Shown here: one piece after another, positions 1 to 7,235 of the stretch | Layout of the letters: each line of letters begins with the position of its first letter | How positions within the stretch are numbered: position 1 is the first letter of the stretch | Assembly (NCBI GenBank): GCA_964515915.1 | Contig: CAZEXM010000042.1 | Location: 1-19,131, forward strand | Reading direction: 5' to 3' | Length of the DNA stretch: 19,131 nt | From: JAHOYW01 sp964515915 | GTDB lineage: Bacteria > Verrucomicrobiota > Lentisphaeria > Victivallales > Victivallaceae | Translations under genes and position numbers: made by a program | The notes under the pieces: generated by a model | Database searches by the model: none | Told to the model about the DNA's origin: nothing | What the model saw: the letters and a program-made list of their open reading frames with translations, nothing else

Positions 1-66
1 CTGGACCGCGTCCCGAACGTCGGTTTCGTTATCTTTTTGCTTTTTGTCGGTTCCGCCCGCGGCGCA
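1..66. repeat. Dispersed repeat, copy 1 (cut by left edge)
   Basis: The stretch around 10-62 aligns without gaps to 8500-8550. Shared runs include GTTATCTTTTTGCTTTTT and CGGTTCCG. About 50 bases match at roughly 80-85 % by eye. Read on the minus strand both copies encode G-T-x-K-K-Q-K-D-N-x-T. The copy runs off the window, so its full length is unknown. Confidence 0.6.
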
Positions 67-84
67 AACTTTTATAATTTCCAT
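1..84 (-). CDS. Doubtful 5' end of a leftward gene (partial)
   Basis: An ATG at 84-82 opens a frame of 28 codons that stays open to the left edge, beginning M-E-I-I-K-V-C-A-A-G-G-T and continuing with K-K-Q-K-D-N-E-T. I do not recognise the product. No Shine-Dalgarno sequence is visible upstream. Most of the frame coincides with a copy of a repeat that is also present near 8500, so it may be only part of a repeat. If real, it would diverge from rsmA. Confidence 0.25.
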   Translation of the reverse strand, partial: MEIIKVCAAGGTDKKQKDNETDVRDAVQ

Positions 85-111
85 TTTATTTTAACTTGTT
101 AATGATTGATA

Positions 112-139
112 TTGACTGTAATTTAGGTGATGATACGAT
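112..139 (+). promoter_or_regulatory. Probable promoter of rsmA
   Basis: TTGACT (112-117) is followed after 16 bases by TACGAT (134-139), a reasonable sigma-70-type pair. It would start transcription near 146, about 20 bases before the rsmA start codon. No other promoter-like pair was noticed in this gap. Confidence 0.5.
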
Positions 140-164
140 TAAAACAAATTAAAAACAATGCATT

Positions 165-986
165 ATGAATAAAAAAGAATTACTCGCGACGCTTGAAACA
201 TTCGCCATGCGCCCGGGCAGAATATTAGGACAGAATTTTTTAATGGACAATAACCTGCTTGAGTTTATCGTGCGCTCCGCCGCGCCCGTTAAAGGTGAAA
301 TTATTCTCGAAGCCGGTCCCGGTTTTGGAGCTCTGACCCGTCCTTTGCTGGATTCGGGGGCGGAGGTCTACGCGATTGAGTTTGACCGGCGTTTGTGCGA
401 ATATTTGCGCGATAATATCAAAGCGCCGAATTTTCATTTGATTGAAGGCGACGCCTGCCGGGTGGATATTGCGTCGATTATTCCAGAAGGGAAAAGCTTC
501 AGGGCCATTGCTAATCTGCCTTATTCCATCAGCAGCATTTTTGTCGCGCGTCTGCTGGAATTGCCCGAGCCGCCGGAGCAAATGGTCTTTATGCTGCAAA
601 AAGAAATGGCGGAACGTCTCGCGGCGCTTCCCAATACTAAAGATTATGGTTCGCTTTCGGTGCGTGCGCAGCAGCTTTATGAAGTCAGGATTCTGCGCAA
701 AGTGCCGCCGCAGGTATTTTATCCACGGCCGCGGGTTGATTCAGCGCTGGCTGGATTTATGCTTAAAGACAGTAAAGATATTCCTGATTTTGAACACAGA
801 ATGCGTTTAAACGGGATTTGCAAGGTTGTTTTTGCCCAACGCCGCAAAAAAATTCTCAAGCCCTTAGCTGCTGCTTACGGCCTGGAAAATGTGGAGCAGG
901 CTTTGGATAAACTCAATATTTCTCCACACGCCCGTTCCGGTGAACTCAGTGTAGAGCAGTACGAAGAGTTAGCCAAACTTCTTTAA
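165..986 (+). CDS. rsmA: 16S rRNA (adenine1518/1519-N6)-dimethyltransferase RsmA (KsgA)
   Basis: This cytoplasmic SAM-dependent enzyme dimethylates two adjacent adenines in the 3'-terminal hairpin of 16S rRNA, a late step in small-subunit assembly. The 273 residues are the usual family length. Visible motifs are G-Q-N-F-L (22-26), the SAM-binding loop E-A-G-P-G-F-G-A-L-T (49-58), I-E-F-D (71-74), the catalytic N-L-P-Y-S-I-S (117-123), F-Y-P-R-P-R-V-D-S (185-193) and F-A-Q-R-R-K-K-I (223-230). The ATG at 165 gives the standard N-terminus; no clear Shine-Dalgarno sequence precedes it. A glycosyltransferase gene follows after 15 bases, so the two are probably co-transcribed. The identification is secure from motifs in the right order. 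Confidence 0.97.
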   Translation: MNKKELLATLETFAMRPGRILGQNFLMDNNLLEFIVRSAAPVKGEIILEAGPGFGALTRPLLDSGAEVYAIEFDRRLCEYLRDNIKAPNFHLIEGDACRVDIASIIPEGKSFRAIANLPYSISSIFVARLLELPEPPEQMVFMLQKEMAERLAALPNTKDYGSLSVRAQQLYEVRILRKVPPQVFYPRPRVDSALAGFMLKDSKDIPDFEHRMRLNGICKVVFAQRRKKILKPLAAAYGLENVEQALDKLNISPHARSGELSVEQYEELAKLL

Positions 987-1001
987 AAACGGTATCAATG
1001 G

Positions 1002-2192
1002 ATGAATAAACGAGTTTATCAAAAATACTTAAAACGTTCAGACATTCGTGCTTTTGAACCTTTTGCCCCACAAGGCCGGTTTACCGGTGCGGTGGTGATT
1101 CCGGCTTTGGCTGAATATGATTTTCTACCGGAAACTTTAGCCGGCCTGGCAAAATGCAGACCAGCTTTGAATTCTACTCTAGTCGTGATTATCCTCAACA
1201 GTTCCGCTGAAACCTCAGATGGAAAAATTGCTGAAAATATGAAATCCCTGACGGCATTGCGCGCTGGTGATGCAGAGTTTTGCGGCGGGCTGGAGATTGG
1301 TAAAGAGCTTTTCTGGATTGACGCCACTTCAAGGGAAAAGCAGATTTCAGTTAAAGGCGGCGTTGGTGAAGCGCGTAAGACAGCTATGGATTCCTGCCTG
1401 GAATTATTTCATCATGAATCATTAACGGAAAACTTGTTTTTTTGTCTGGACGCGGATACGCTGGTCAGCGAAAATTATTTATCCGCGGCTTATGAATATT
1501 TTCAAAAATATAAAACAAAACAGGCGGCAACGGTGAATTTCGCCCATCGTGCCGGCAAAACCGCTGTTGAACACGCGGCTATTGAGATTTACGAAAGTTT
1601 TATGCGTTATTATGTGCGTGGCTTGGAGTTTGCCGGATCGCCTTATGCTTTTTACGCTTTGGGCTCGGCAATAATTTGCCGTGCGGAGGCTTATGTCAGG
1701 GCAGGGGGCATGCGGGCCCGCAATGGCGGCGAAGATTTTTATTTTCTGCAGGCAATCAGCAAATTCGGGAATTGCGGAGTGATTGAAACTGCACTGGTGC
1801 GTCCTTCCGCGCGTCCTTCCGACCGCGTCCCGTTCGGGACAGGCCCGAAAATCCGGCAAATTGTTGATGGACATAAGTTATTGTTCTATAATCCTGAAAT
1901 ATTTAAAAGCTTGAAAGTTCTGCTTGATACAGTTAATAATTTGACCAAGCCGGATGAATTCAGAGATTTACCCGCGATTTTATCGACACACTGCGGCAAG
2001 GAAGTCCGGGAATTTTTAGATAAGTACAATTTCGCGACTGTATGGGAAAGGATTTTCCAAAATACCAAACAGGAAACGGTTTACCTAAAAAAATCTTTTC
2101 ATATCTGGTTTGACGCCTTCCGAACCCTGAAATTCGTCCATTTCTGCGAAAACAACTATCCAAAAGTAAGTTTTCAGCAAGCAAAAATGTAG
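1002..2192 (+). CDS. GT-A-fold (family 2-like) glycosyltransferase
   Basis: A 396-residue protein without signal peptide or obvious membrane segment. The N-terminal half has the GT-A pattern: a beta-strand start V-V-I-P-A-L-A-E (31-38), V-V-I-I-L-N-S-S (61-68), and the nucleotide-sugar/metal-binding D-A-D in F-F-C-L-D-A-D-T-L-V (146-155). G-G-E-D-F-Y-F-L-Q (242-250) fits the acceptor/catalytic acid region of inverting family 2 enzymes. R-P-S-D-R-V-P-F-G-T-G (271-281) is, from memory, seen in a subgroup of these enzymes. The donor and acceptor sugars cannot be told. The gene lies 15 bases after rsmA with only a weak ribosome site. Its last codons (ATG TAG) lie inside a repeated hairpin, so the original C-terminus may have been altered. 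Confidence 0.8.
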   Translation: MNKRVYQKYLKRSDIRAFEPFAPQGRFTGAVVIPALAEYDFLPETLAGLAKCRPALNSTLVVIILNSSAETSDGKIAENMKSLTALRAGDAEFCGGLEIGKELFWIDATSREKQISVKGGVGEARKTAMDSCLELFHHESLTENLFFCLDADTLVSENYLSAAYEYFQKYKTKQAATVNFAHRAGKTAVEHAAIEIYESFMRYYVRGLEFAGSPYAFYALGSAIICRAEAYVRAGGMRARNGGEDFYFLQAISKFGNCGVIETALVRPSARPSDRVPFGTGPKIRQIVDGHKLLFYNPEIFKSLKVLLDTVNNLTKPDEFRDLPAILSTHCGKEVREFLDKYNFATVWERIFQNTKQETVYLKKSFHIWFDAFRTLKFVHFCENNYPKVSFQQAKM

Positions 2193-2236
2193 CTCAAGCG
2201 TTCCGCTTGTGCTACATTAGTTTGTTCTTTTTTAAA
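2186..2236 (+). terminator. Repeated hairpin acting as probable terminator (copy 1)
   Basis: Arms 2186-2200 and 2204-2218 (15 bases each, one mismatch) surround a 3-base loop, and a T-rich tract follows (TTAGTTTGTTCTTTTTTT). The glycosyltransferase stop TAG (2190-2192) is within the left arm. The same hairpin, with perfect arms, recurs at 6102-6134, so this is a dispersed element that may have been recruited as a terminator. Confidence 0.6.
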
Positions 2237-2251
2237 CAATGGGTGTAGTAA

Positions 2252-2269
2252 GACGGCACCGACAAAACT
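2252..2269. repeat. Short fragment of the dispersed repeat
   Basis: GACGGCACCGACAAAACT matches GACGACACCGCCAAAACT at 8443-8460 in 16 of 18 bases. It appears to be a remnant of the repeat found near 8500. The rest of the 2219-2320 gap is AT-rich and shows no gene. Confidence 0.35.
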
Positions 2270-2328
2270 CGATATAGCATAAATTCTTGAGGTAATTGCA
2301 AAAGTCTCACAATTATAAATAAAAGTAC

Positions 2329-2364
2329 TTGACAAAATCACGTTCAGCATTTATATTCCATATA
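2329..2364 (+). promoter_or_regulatory. Strong promoter of the iclR-sulfatase unit, with a small palindrome over the -10 box
   Basis: TTGACA (2329-2334), a 17-base spacer and TATATT (2352-2357) form a near-consensus promoter. The interrupted palindrome TATAT-TCC-ATATA (2352-2364) overlaps the -10 element and could be an operator for the adjacent IclR-type protein; that role is inferred. AAGG (2373-2376) serves as the ribosome site for the ATG at 2385. Confidence 0.65.
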
Positions 2365-2384
2365 TAAAACACAAGGTTTCAAAT

Positions 2385-3185
2385 ATGAAATATAATAAAA
2401 ATGATATATCGCCGCCGGCGGCGAAGACGCTTGAGGTGCTGGAATATTTTTCTTTTTTCCAAGGGAAAATAACTTTGAAGCAAGTTGCGGAAGCGACGGG
2501 AATATCCCAAGCTACCTTGCTGCGGATTTTGAATACCTTTATTGCTTACGGGTATATCGCAAAAAACAGTGAGAAAAAATATATAGCGAATTTCAAGCTT
2601 GCCAAGTCTGATACGATTCCCGCTTACCTTGATTCTGCTCTAAATGATTCCCTTGAACGTTTGGTAAAAAATACCGGACAGTCAGCGGAGATAATTACTG
2701 TAAAAGGAGATAAACTTTTCTGGTATAATAAAAAAGAACCGGAAAACATGCAAATAAGAATTAACGCCCGCGCCGGCTTTAAACGATCCATTTACGAACT
2801 TGATGCTCCGAGCAGACTTTATTTGAAATCACTTAGGGAGAAACAGGCGGCAGAGTGCTTTTCAACTGACGCGTTTTATGACATTGACTACAAAGGGTGC
2901 AGTTGGAGTGAAGCTGTGGGTATTTGGAGCGTGGAAAATATTAATCAAGTTACTTACGACAAGCACGGTAACAGTAACGGGGTCAGAAGATACGCGGCGC
3001 TTGTAAATGACGAAACAGGTGGTTTTCTATTTATCCTGTCTGTCGCGGAAGCTGCTATTCCCCGTAATAATACAAGTGAGCATGTCGATAAAGTCATATC
3101 AGCTATTGAAACCGAAAAAAATATAATAACAGGAATTGTGAGTAATGAGAATTCTTTATTTAGATCTGGACACACTGCGTCCTGA
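2385..3185 (+). CDS. IclR-family transcriptional regulator
   Basis: A 266-residue DNA-binding protein. The N-terminal winged helix-turn-helix spans about 12-70, with the core helices at I-T-L-K-Q-V-A-E-A-T-G-I-S-Q-A-T-L-L-R-I (29-48). The C-terminal part (about 80-255) has the length and general pattern of an IclR effector-binding domain but is divergent, so the inducer cannot be guessed; a sulfated-sugar breakdown product is possible from the neighbour. ATG 2385 is supported by AAGG nine bases upstream and a strong promoter. The 3' end overlaps the sulfatase start by 41 bases in another frame, which implies translational coupling and one transcript. The family call is fairly secure; the regulatory target is inferred. 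Confidence 0.8.
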   Translation: MKYNKNDISPPAAKTLEVLEYFSFFQGKITLKQVAEATGISQATLLRILNTFIAYGYIAKNSEKKYIANFKLAKSDTIPAYLDSALNDSLERLVKNTGQSAEIITVKGDKLFWYNKKEPENMQIRINARAGFKRSIYELDAPSRLYLKSLREKQAAECFSTDAFYDIDYKGCSWSEAVGIWSVENINQVTYDKHGNSNGVRRYAALVNDETGGFLFILSVAEAAIPRNNTSEHVDKVISAIETEKNIITGIVSNENSLFRSGHTAS

Positions 3186-4620
3186 CCATCTAGGGTGTTA
3201 TGCTTATCATCGTAATACTTCGCCGAATATAGACAAAATCGCTTCGGAAGGAGTTCTATATACTAACTACTATACTTCTGACGCTCCGTGTCTGCCGTCG
3301 AGATCGGCCTTGATGACTGGGACTTTTGGAATTCATAATGGTGTCATTAACCATGGTGGAACTAATGCTGACTTCAGAAGCGAAAGAGTAGACAGAGCTT
3401 TCAAGAACCGTTTAAGTTCGGATACTATTCCCGCGTATTTAAATAGTGAAGCTGATTTGCATGGTGTATATATCGGGGGATTCGGGGAAAGGCATTCGTC
3501 TTTTGGTTTCTATGGCGGTTTTCGTGAAATTTATGATACAGGAAAGAGCGGTAGCGAATCTGCTGAAGATGTAACCCCGATTGTACTGGACTGGATCGAA
3601 CGAAACGCAGATAAAGACGATTGGTATTTGCATGTTAATTATTGGGATCCGCATACTCCGTACCGGGCGCCGGAAGAATTTGGAAATCCTTTTAAAGATG
3701 ATCCGCTTCCGGAATGGATTACGGAAGAACTTATTGACGATCAGCTCACGAATACAGTCGGGCCGCATGGCATTATGGAAATCAACATGTATAATGACAA
3801 CGAAAATAAAAATTTTCCACGCCAGCCCGGCAAAATTAAAAATACAAAAGACGCGCGGCGCCATATAGATGGTTATGACTGCGGTATCAAATATATGGAT
3901 GATCATATCGGTATGCTGCTCAAAGCATTGAAAGCAAAGGGCATTCTTGATGACCTTATCATCATTGTCAGTTCGGACCACGGGGAAAACCATGGAGAAC
4001 TTGGTTTATGGGCGGAACATGGAACCGCGGATAATATAACCTGTCGTATTCCTATGATTATCCGCTGGCCGGGTATGCGGAAAGGACATGTTGACGAAGG
4101 ATTGCATTATAATATAGATTTGGCGCCGACTTTTGCCGACATGCTCGGCAAAGATGCCCGTACAAGCTGGGACGGAAAGAGTTATGCTTCCACCCTGAAA
4201 AGCGGCGAAGCTGCCGGAAGAGATGAACTAATTCTTTCACAATGCTGTCATGGTTGTCAACGTTCTGTACGCTGGGGAGATTGGTTATATATTCGCACTT
4301 ATCATGATTTTTATCATTTGTTTCCGAAAGAGATGCTTTTTAACCTGAAAGAAGATCCGCATGAGCAAAATAATCTTGCTGAAACTCATCCCGGAATATG
4401 TCAAGAGGCGGCAAGCAGGTACCTTAACTGGCACGATGATATGATGGCAACGATGAAGGACGGTTATTTTCATGATCCCATGTGGGAAGTCATCCATGAG
4501 GGAGGGCCATTTCATGCAAGAGGTAATCTTAAGAATTATTGCGAACGTCTCGAACAGACAGGTCGAGGCTGGGCCGTACCTGAATTAAAAAGCAAGCATC
4601 CGCGCGAATTCATAAAATAA
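3145..4620 (+). CDS. Type I (formylglycine-dependent) sulfatase, probably cytoplasmic
   Basis: Hydrolyses a sulfate ester, most likely on a sulfated sugar. The 491 residues show the alkaline-phosphatase-type sulfatase fold. Motifs are the N-terminal metal-site strand L-D-L-D-T-L-R-P-D-H-L-G (6-17), the C-x-P-S-R signature C-L-P-S-R-S-A-L-M-T-G (49-59) whose Cys49 would be converted to formylglycine, N-Y-W-D-P-H-T-P-Y (165-173), S-S-D-H-G-E-N-H-G (276-284) and A-E-H-G-T (290-294). There is no signal peptide, which is unusual for polysaccharide sulfatases and suggests action on imported oligosaccharides or monosaccharides. A formylglycine-generating enzyme is needed but is not in this window. 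AGGA (3130-3133) lies upstream of the start, inside the iclR gene. The exact substrate is unknown. Confidence 0.9.
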   Translation: MRILYLDLDTLRPDHLGCYAYHRNTSPNIDKIASEGVLYTNYYTSDAPCLPSRSALMTGTFGIHNGVINHGGTNADFRSERVDRAFKNRLSSDTIPAYLNSEADLHGVYIGGFGERHSSFGFYGGFREIYDTGKSGSESAEDVTPIVLDWIERNADKDDWYLHVNYWDPHTPYRAPEEFGNPFKDDPLPEWITEELIDDQLTNTVGPHGIMEINMYNDNENKNFPRQPGKIKNTKDARRHIDGYDCGIKYMDDHIGMLLKALKAKGILDDLIIIVSSDHGENHGELGLWAEHGTADNITCRIPMIIRWPGMRKGHVDEGLHYNIDLAPTFADMLGKDARTSWDGKSYASTLKSGEAAGRDELILSQCCHGCQRSVRWGDWLYIRTYHDFYHLFPKEMLFNLKEDPHEQNNLAETHPGICQEAASRYLNWHDDMMATMKDGYFHDPMWEVIHEGGPFHARGNLKNYCERLEQTGRGWAVPELKSKHPREFIK

Positions 4621-4636
4621 TAAAAATAAAAAAATT

Positions 4637-4662
4637 GAGTCCGGTGGATTTCCCCTGGACCC
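4637..4662 (-). terminator. Intrinsic terminator of the alpha/beta hydrolase gene
   Basis: Arms 4637-4647 and 4652-4662 pair with two mismatches and one G-U around the loop ATTT. On the minus strand the stem is followed at once by AATTTTTTTATTTTTATTA, a good U-tract. It sits 11 bases past the hydrolase stop codon. It could also slow plus-strand transcription from the sulfatase, though the U-tract on that side is weaker and more distant. Confidence 0.75.
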
Positions 4663-4673
4663 AGCATAATTTG

Positions 4674-5954
4674 TTATTTTTTTGAAAAAACTTCATCCAG
4701 CCAGTCAAACACTACTTGACTCATCACACTGCGGTTCTCGGTAAGGCAATGGTTGGAAGCTCCTTCGTTGGCCGGCGTGACGACAAACTTTTTCTTTGGA
4801 TTTGGAAGTTTTTCCATACATTCCTTCTGTTGGCTTTTTACTTCCTTGTCGGAATATTCGCCTTCGCCGACCAGGGCCAGAGCTGGACACAGGACTTTTG
4901 CCGGATCGAATTCGAAACCTTTGTTCGCCGCGACCAAACCGGGAATGTTGTTCATCTTTACACCCCAGCGCCAAGTGATGGCACGGACAGTGTTCTGCTT
5001 GAAGGATGACCAGGTTTTGACCACATCCTCAGTAGCGGTGGCTACCGGCATTGAAGCGAAAAGGCGGTGAGCGTCCACGACCGCGCTGTTCATCGCGATA
5101 GCCTTGATGCGTTTGTCATGCATGGCGGATTTCGGTACGAATTCGCCGCCGCCGCTGATTCCATACATCGCCAGGCGTTCGGGATCGACCTCAGGACGGC
5201 TCAAAGCGTAATCCACGACCGCCTTCATGGGAACCTCCACATCCGCCCTGAAAAACTTGCCTTCCAGGGGCAGTAAACCTTGTCCCGGCAAATCCACGGT
5301 GAGGAAATTGTAGCCGCGTTCATAAGCTTGAGGCGCTATATAAAAAACCAGATCCTCGGCGAAAGTTTCACCACCGCCGATCATGATTAAGGTCTTGCGC
5401 GGAGTCCTGCCTTCAGCGGCTTGCCGGTAGAAGCCCGGGAGAACGGTGTTTTCGAATGGAATTTCAATGTATTCCAGCGGCGGATCAAGGAGTTTTCCCG
5501 CTTTCCTGAGCAAATTCCGTCCTTTCAGCGCGTTTTCCTTAAAGCGCGGATCGTCGGGCAGCATTGAAATCAAGGCCGCGCGGTAATAATAAGACGCCCG
5601 CATAAATTGATTTATCGCACTTACTTTATGTCCTTTAGCCAGAGATTGTTCGCCTCTGGCCGCAACCCGTTGCGCCATCTTAATCCATTCCTTCTGCCAG
5701 CTCGCGGCGTCTCCTTCCTTAATTTTGCTGGCGGTATAAAACGCTTCGCCAAGCTCACAGCCTTTATTCATTGCGGCACCCAGAATCAGTGTAAAGGCAA
5801 AGTCCATTTCCGTGTCCTTAAAATGTATTCGCGCGTAGGGTTCATGAGCGTCGAACTGCTTTTTATCCCTTGCGGGCTTTTCGTCTCCAAACGCAGTAAT
5901 GTTAGACAATAAATTGACCATAACGACGATTGCTAATACATAAATACTTCTCAT
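4674..5954 (-). CDS. Secreted alpha/beta hydrolase (FrsA/DUF1100-like esterase)
   Basis: A 426-residue protein with a signal peptide (1-23: M-R-S, hydrophobic 4-18, A-F-G end), so it is exported. Residues 50-160 are helical and resemble the N-terminal lid of the FrsA / dihydropseudooxynicotine-hydrolase group. The catalytic alpha/beta domain follows: strand and oxyanion region T-L-I-M-I-G-G-G-E (188-196), D-L-P-G-Q-G (221-226), nucleophile elbow G-I-S-G-G (265-269, Ser267), a probable acid in L-V-G-E-G-E-Y-S-D (361-369) and a probable catalytic His402 in G-A-S-N-H-C. AAGGAG (5960-5965) sits five bases before the ATG, the best ribosome site in the window. The gene is convergent with the sulfatase and has its own terminator, so it is a single-gene unit. 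An acyl or ester substrate is likely but not identifiable. Confidence 0.82.
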   Translation of the reverse strand: MRSIYVLAIVVMVNLLSNITAFGDEKPARDKKQFDAHEPYARIHFKDTEMDFAFTLILGAAMNKGCELGEAFYTASKIKEGDAASWQKEWIKMAQRVAARGEQSLAKGHKVSAINQFMRASYYYRAALISMLPDDPRFKENALKGRNLLRKAGKLLDPPLEYIEIPFENTVLPGFYRQAAEGRTPRKTLIMIGGGETFAEDLVFYIAPQAYERGYNFLTVDLPGQGLLPLEGKFFRADVEVPMKAVVDYALSRPEVDPERLAMYGISGGGEFVPKSAMHDKRIKAIAMNSAVVDAHRLFASMPVATATEDVVKTWSSFKQNTVRAITWRWGVKMNNIPGLVAANKGFEFDPAKVLCPALALVGEGEYSDKEVKSQQKECMEKLPNPKKKFVVTPANEGASNHCLTENRSVMSQVVFDWLDEVFSKK

Positions 5955-6101
5955 AATTACTCCTTAATGTTTTTTTGGTTTTGTCAAATTGTTATATTGA
6001 AATAATACTCTATCATGTTGATTATTAGGTATTTGTCGCAAAATAAAGTTCTTTCCCCCTGTTTTGCGCGAAAATTCCATTCAGAAAAATGTATTTTTAT
6101 C

Positions 6102-6134
6102 AATGTAGCACAAGCGGGACGCTTGTGCTACATT
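6102..6134. repeat. Repeated hairpin, copy 2 (perfect 15-bp arms)
   Basis: AATGTAGCACAAGCG (6102-6116), loop GGA, and its exact reverse complement (6120-6134). It matches the hairpin at 2186-2218, differing mainly in the loop and one arm base. There is no U-tract on either side, so here it behaves as a REP-like intergenic element rather than a clear terminator. The remainder of the 5966-6236 gap has no gene. Confidence 0.75.
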
Positions 6135-6144
6135 ATCAAACAAG

Positions 6145-6174
6145 CTGAAAAAAACAATAATATTGTTTTTTCAG
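6145..6174 (-). terminator. AT-rich inverted repeat, possible terminator of the hydE operon
   Basis: CTGAAAAAA(A)CAATA pairs with TATTGTTTTTTCAG, giving about 14 bp with one bulged A. It lies about 60 bases beyond the CGGC gene stop. The T-run is within the 3' arm on either strand, so it could work in both directions. A terminator role is plausible but not certain. Confidence 0.45.
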
Positions 6175-6236
6175 AACACTTGCCGTAACGAAGTACTTAC
6201 CCGCGATTCTATTTTTCCTGGCACTTTTCATATTCT

Positions 6237-6674
6237 TCATAATATCTTTGACAGTACCGTTTTTTTGTATAATCCTTCTTCGCGTCTTTTTTCGGTCAAA
6301 TCGCTGATTCTTGACCCCTCAGTACAATCAAGGCCTGATTTATCACAGATTAAGCTTTTTAAATATTTTTTGTGGGGACATGCCCCGCCGTGATGCGAAT
6401 CAAATGAAATGCAGGAAGAAAGATGTACTTGAATCTTATCTTTTCCAATATTCTCTTTTTTGCTGATTTGTTTCACCAGATTAGCGAGCTTCCGGTGTAC
6501 GGCTCTGCCGCAGCATCCACCGCAGGTCAAAGGAAGAAAACGAATAGAGGCATCTTTCGGGTATTTGGAAAAAGCTCCTGAACGCTCGGAAAAAGCGTGT
6601 TCGCAAAGATACCCGGAACAGCGTTCTTTAACAATATGGCATTGGACAACAACAATATATCGTTTATCTTTCAT
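6237..6674 (-). CDS. CGGC-domain protein (putative metal-binding)
   Basis: A 145-residue cysteine-rich cytoplasmic protein. It opens with a beta-strand and cysteine cluster (V-V-V-Q-C-H, Cys12, Cys19, Cys24), followed by the family signature T-C-G-G-C-C-G-R (50-57), then S-S-C-I (86-89) and H-H-G-G-A-C-P-H (94-101). These match the CGGC domain, a small family with conserved Cys and His, presumed to bind metal and of unproven function. ATG 6674 is chosen because AGAGGG sits five bases upstream; a TTG eight codons further upstream would also stay in frame but lacks a ribosome site. It is the last gene of a likely operon with hydE, 48 bases after the glycosylase gene. The C-terminal tail (115-145) is charged and looks unconserved. 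Confidence 0.75.
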   Translation of the reverse strand: MKDKRYIVVVQCHIVKERCSGYLCEHAFSERSGAFSKYPKDASIRFLPLTCGGCCGRAVHRKLANLVKQISKKENIGKDKIQVHLSSCISFDSHHGGACPHKKYLKSLICDKSGLDCTEGSRISDLTEKRREEGLYKKTVLSKIL

Positions 6675-6722
6675 GTATTCCCTCTGTTTAGGTGTCAATA
6701 ATTTACTATATGCGAAGTAATT

Positions 6723-7223
6723 TCAAAAGCAAATGATTTGCCGCCATGCTTCGAGTTTTTCCGGGTACGGGATGGCGGCGTTGGCGGGGCTTGTTGAAGG
6801 CAGAACTATCAGCTCCAGTTCCGGCAGGTGCATCTGTTTGTGATGTTTTACAAATAGTTTATGCGCGGTTTGGCCGTTGAAAAATATTTTGTTGATATGC
6901 GGACATTCCCTGAAAAGTTTTTCAAAGTCATTGGGTTTGGCGTGTTTGATGTCGGAATCCAGACTGCCGGGGCGGACGCAGCGCTGCACGGTGTCCCACA
7001 GGGCAATATGGTTCCGCAATAAATAATCGACGCGTTCCGCGTAGCTGATATGGTAATCAAAAGTCAGAAGTTCACCCATAATCTTCCAGAAACAATTGTG
7101 CTTATATGCGTAATACTGCCGGCGGCGCAATGATTCAAGGCCCGGCATCGAACCCAGAATCAAACACGTCGCGTCCCTTTGCGCAAAGGCTTTAAAAGAA
7201 GTAATTTCCTGTATATAAGTCAC
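6723..7223 (-). CDS. Hypoxanthine-DNA glycosylase-like protein (UDG superfamily, family 6 type)
   Basis: A 166-residue single-domain base-excision enzyme of the uracil-DNA glycosylase fold. L-I-L-G-S-M-P-G (21-28), Q-Y-Y-A-Y-K-H-N-C-F-W-K-I-M-G (36-50) and L-P-S-T-S-P-A-N-A (141-149) match the group that removes hypoxanthine (deaminated adenine) from DNA. The Asn in the H-N-x-F-W motif (Asn43) is, as I recall, the residue needed for activity in this family. The frame starts with GTG at 7223, 12 bases after the hydE stop, with no good ribosome site, so coupling to hydE translation is likely. The functional link with hydrogenase maturation is not obvious. Activity on uracil is possible but not expected for this subgroup. 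Confidence 0.85.
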   Translation of the reverse strand: MTYIQEITSFKAFAQRDATCLILGSMPGLESLRRRQYYAYKHNCFWKIMGELLTFDYHISYAERVDYLLRNHIALWDTVQRCVRPGSLDSDIKHAKPNDFEKLFRECPHINKIFFNGQTAHKLFVKHHKQMHLPELELIVLPSTSPANAAIPYPEKLEAWRQIICF

Positions 7224-7235
7224 AAAGCAATTTTT

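Noticed and set aside
2607..3441. Identical peptide S-D-T-I-P-A-Y-L in the IclR protein (75-82) and the sulfatase (92-99)
   Set aside because: The DNA differs at several third positions and the flanking residues do not match, so chance is the simplest explanation.
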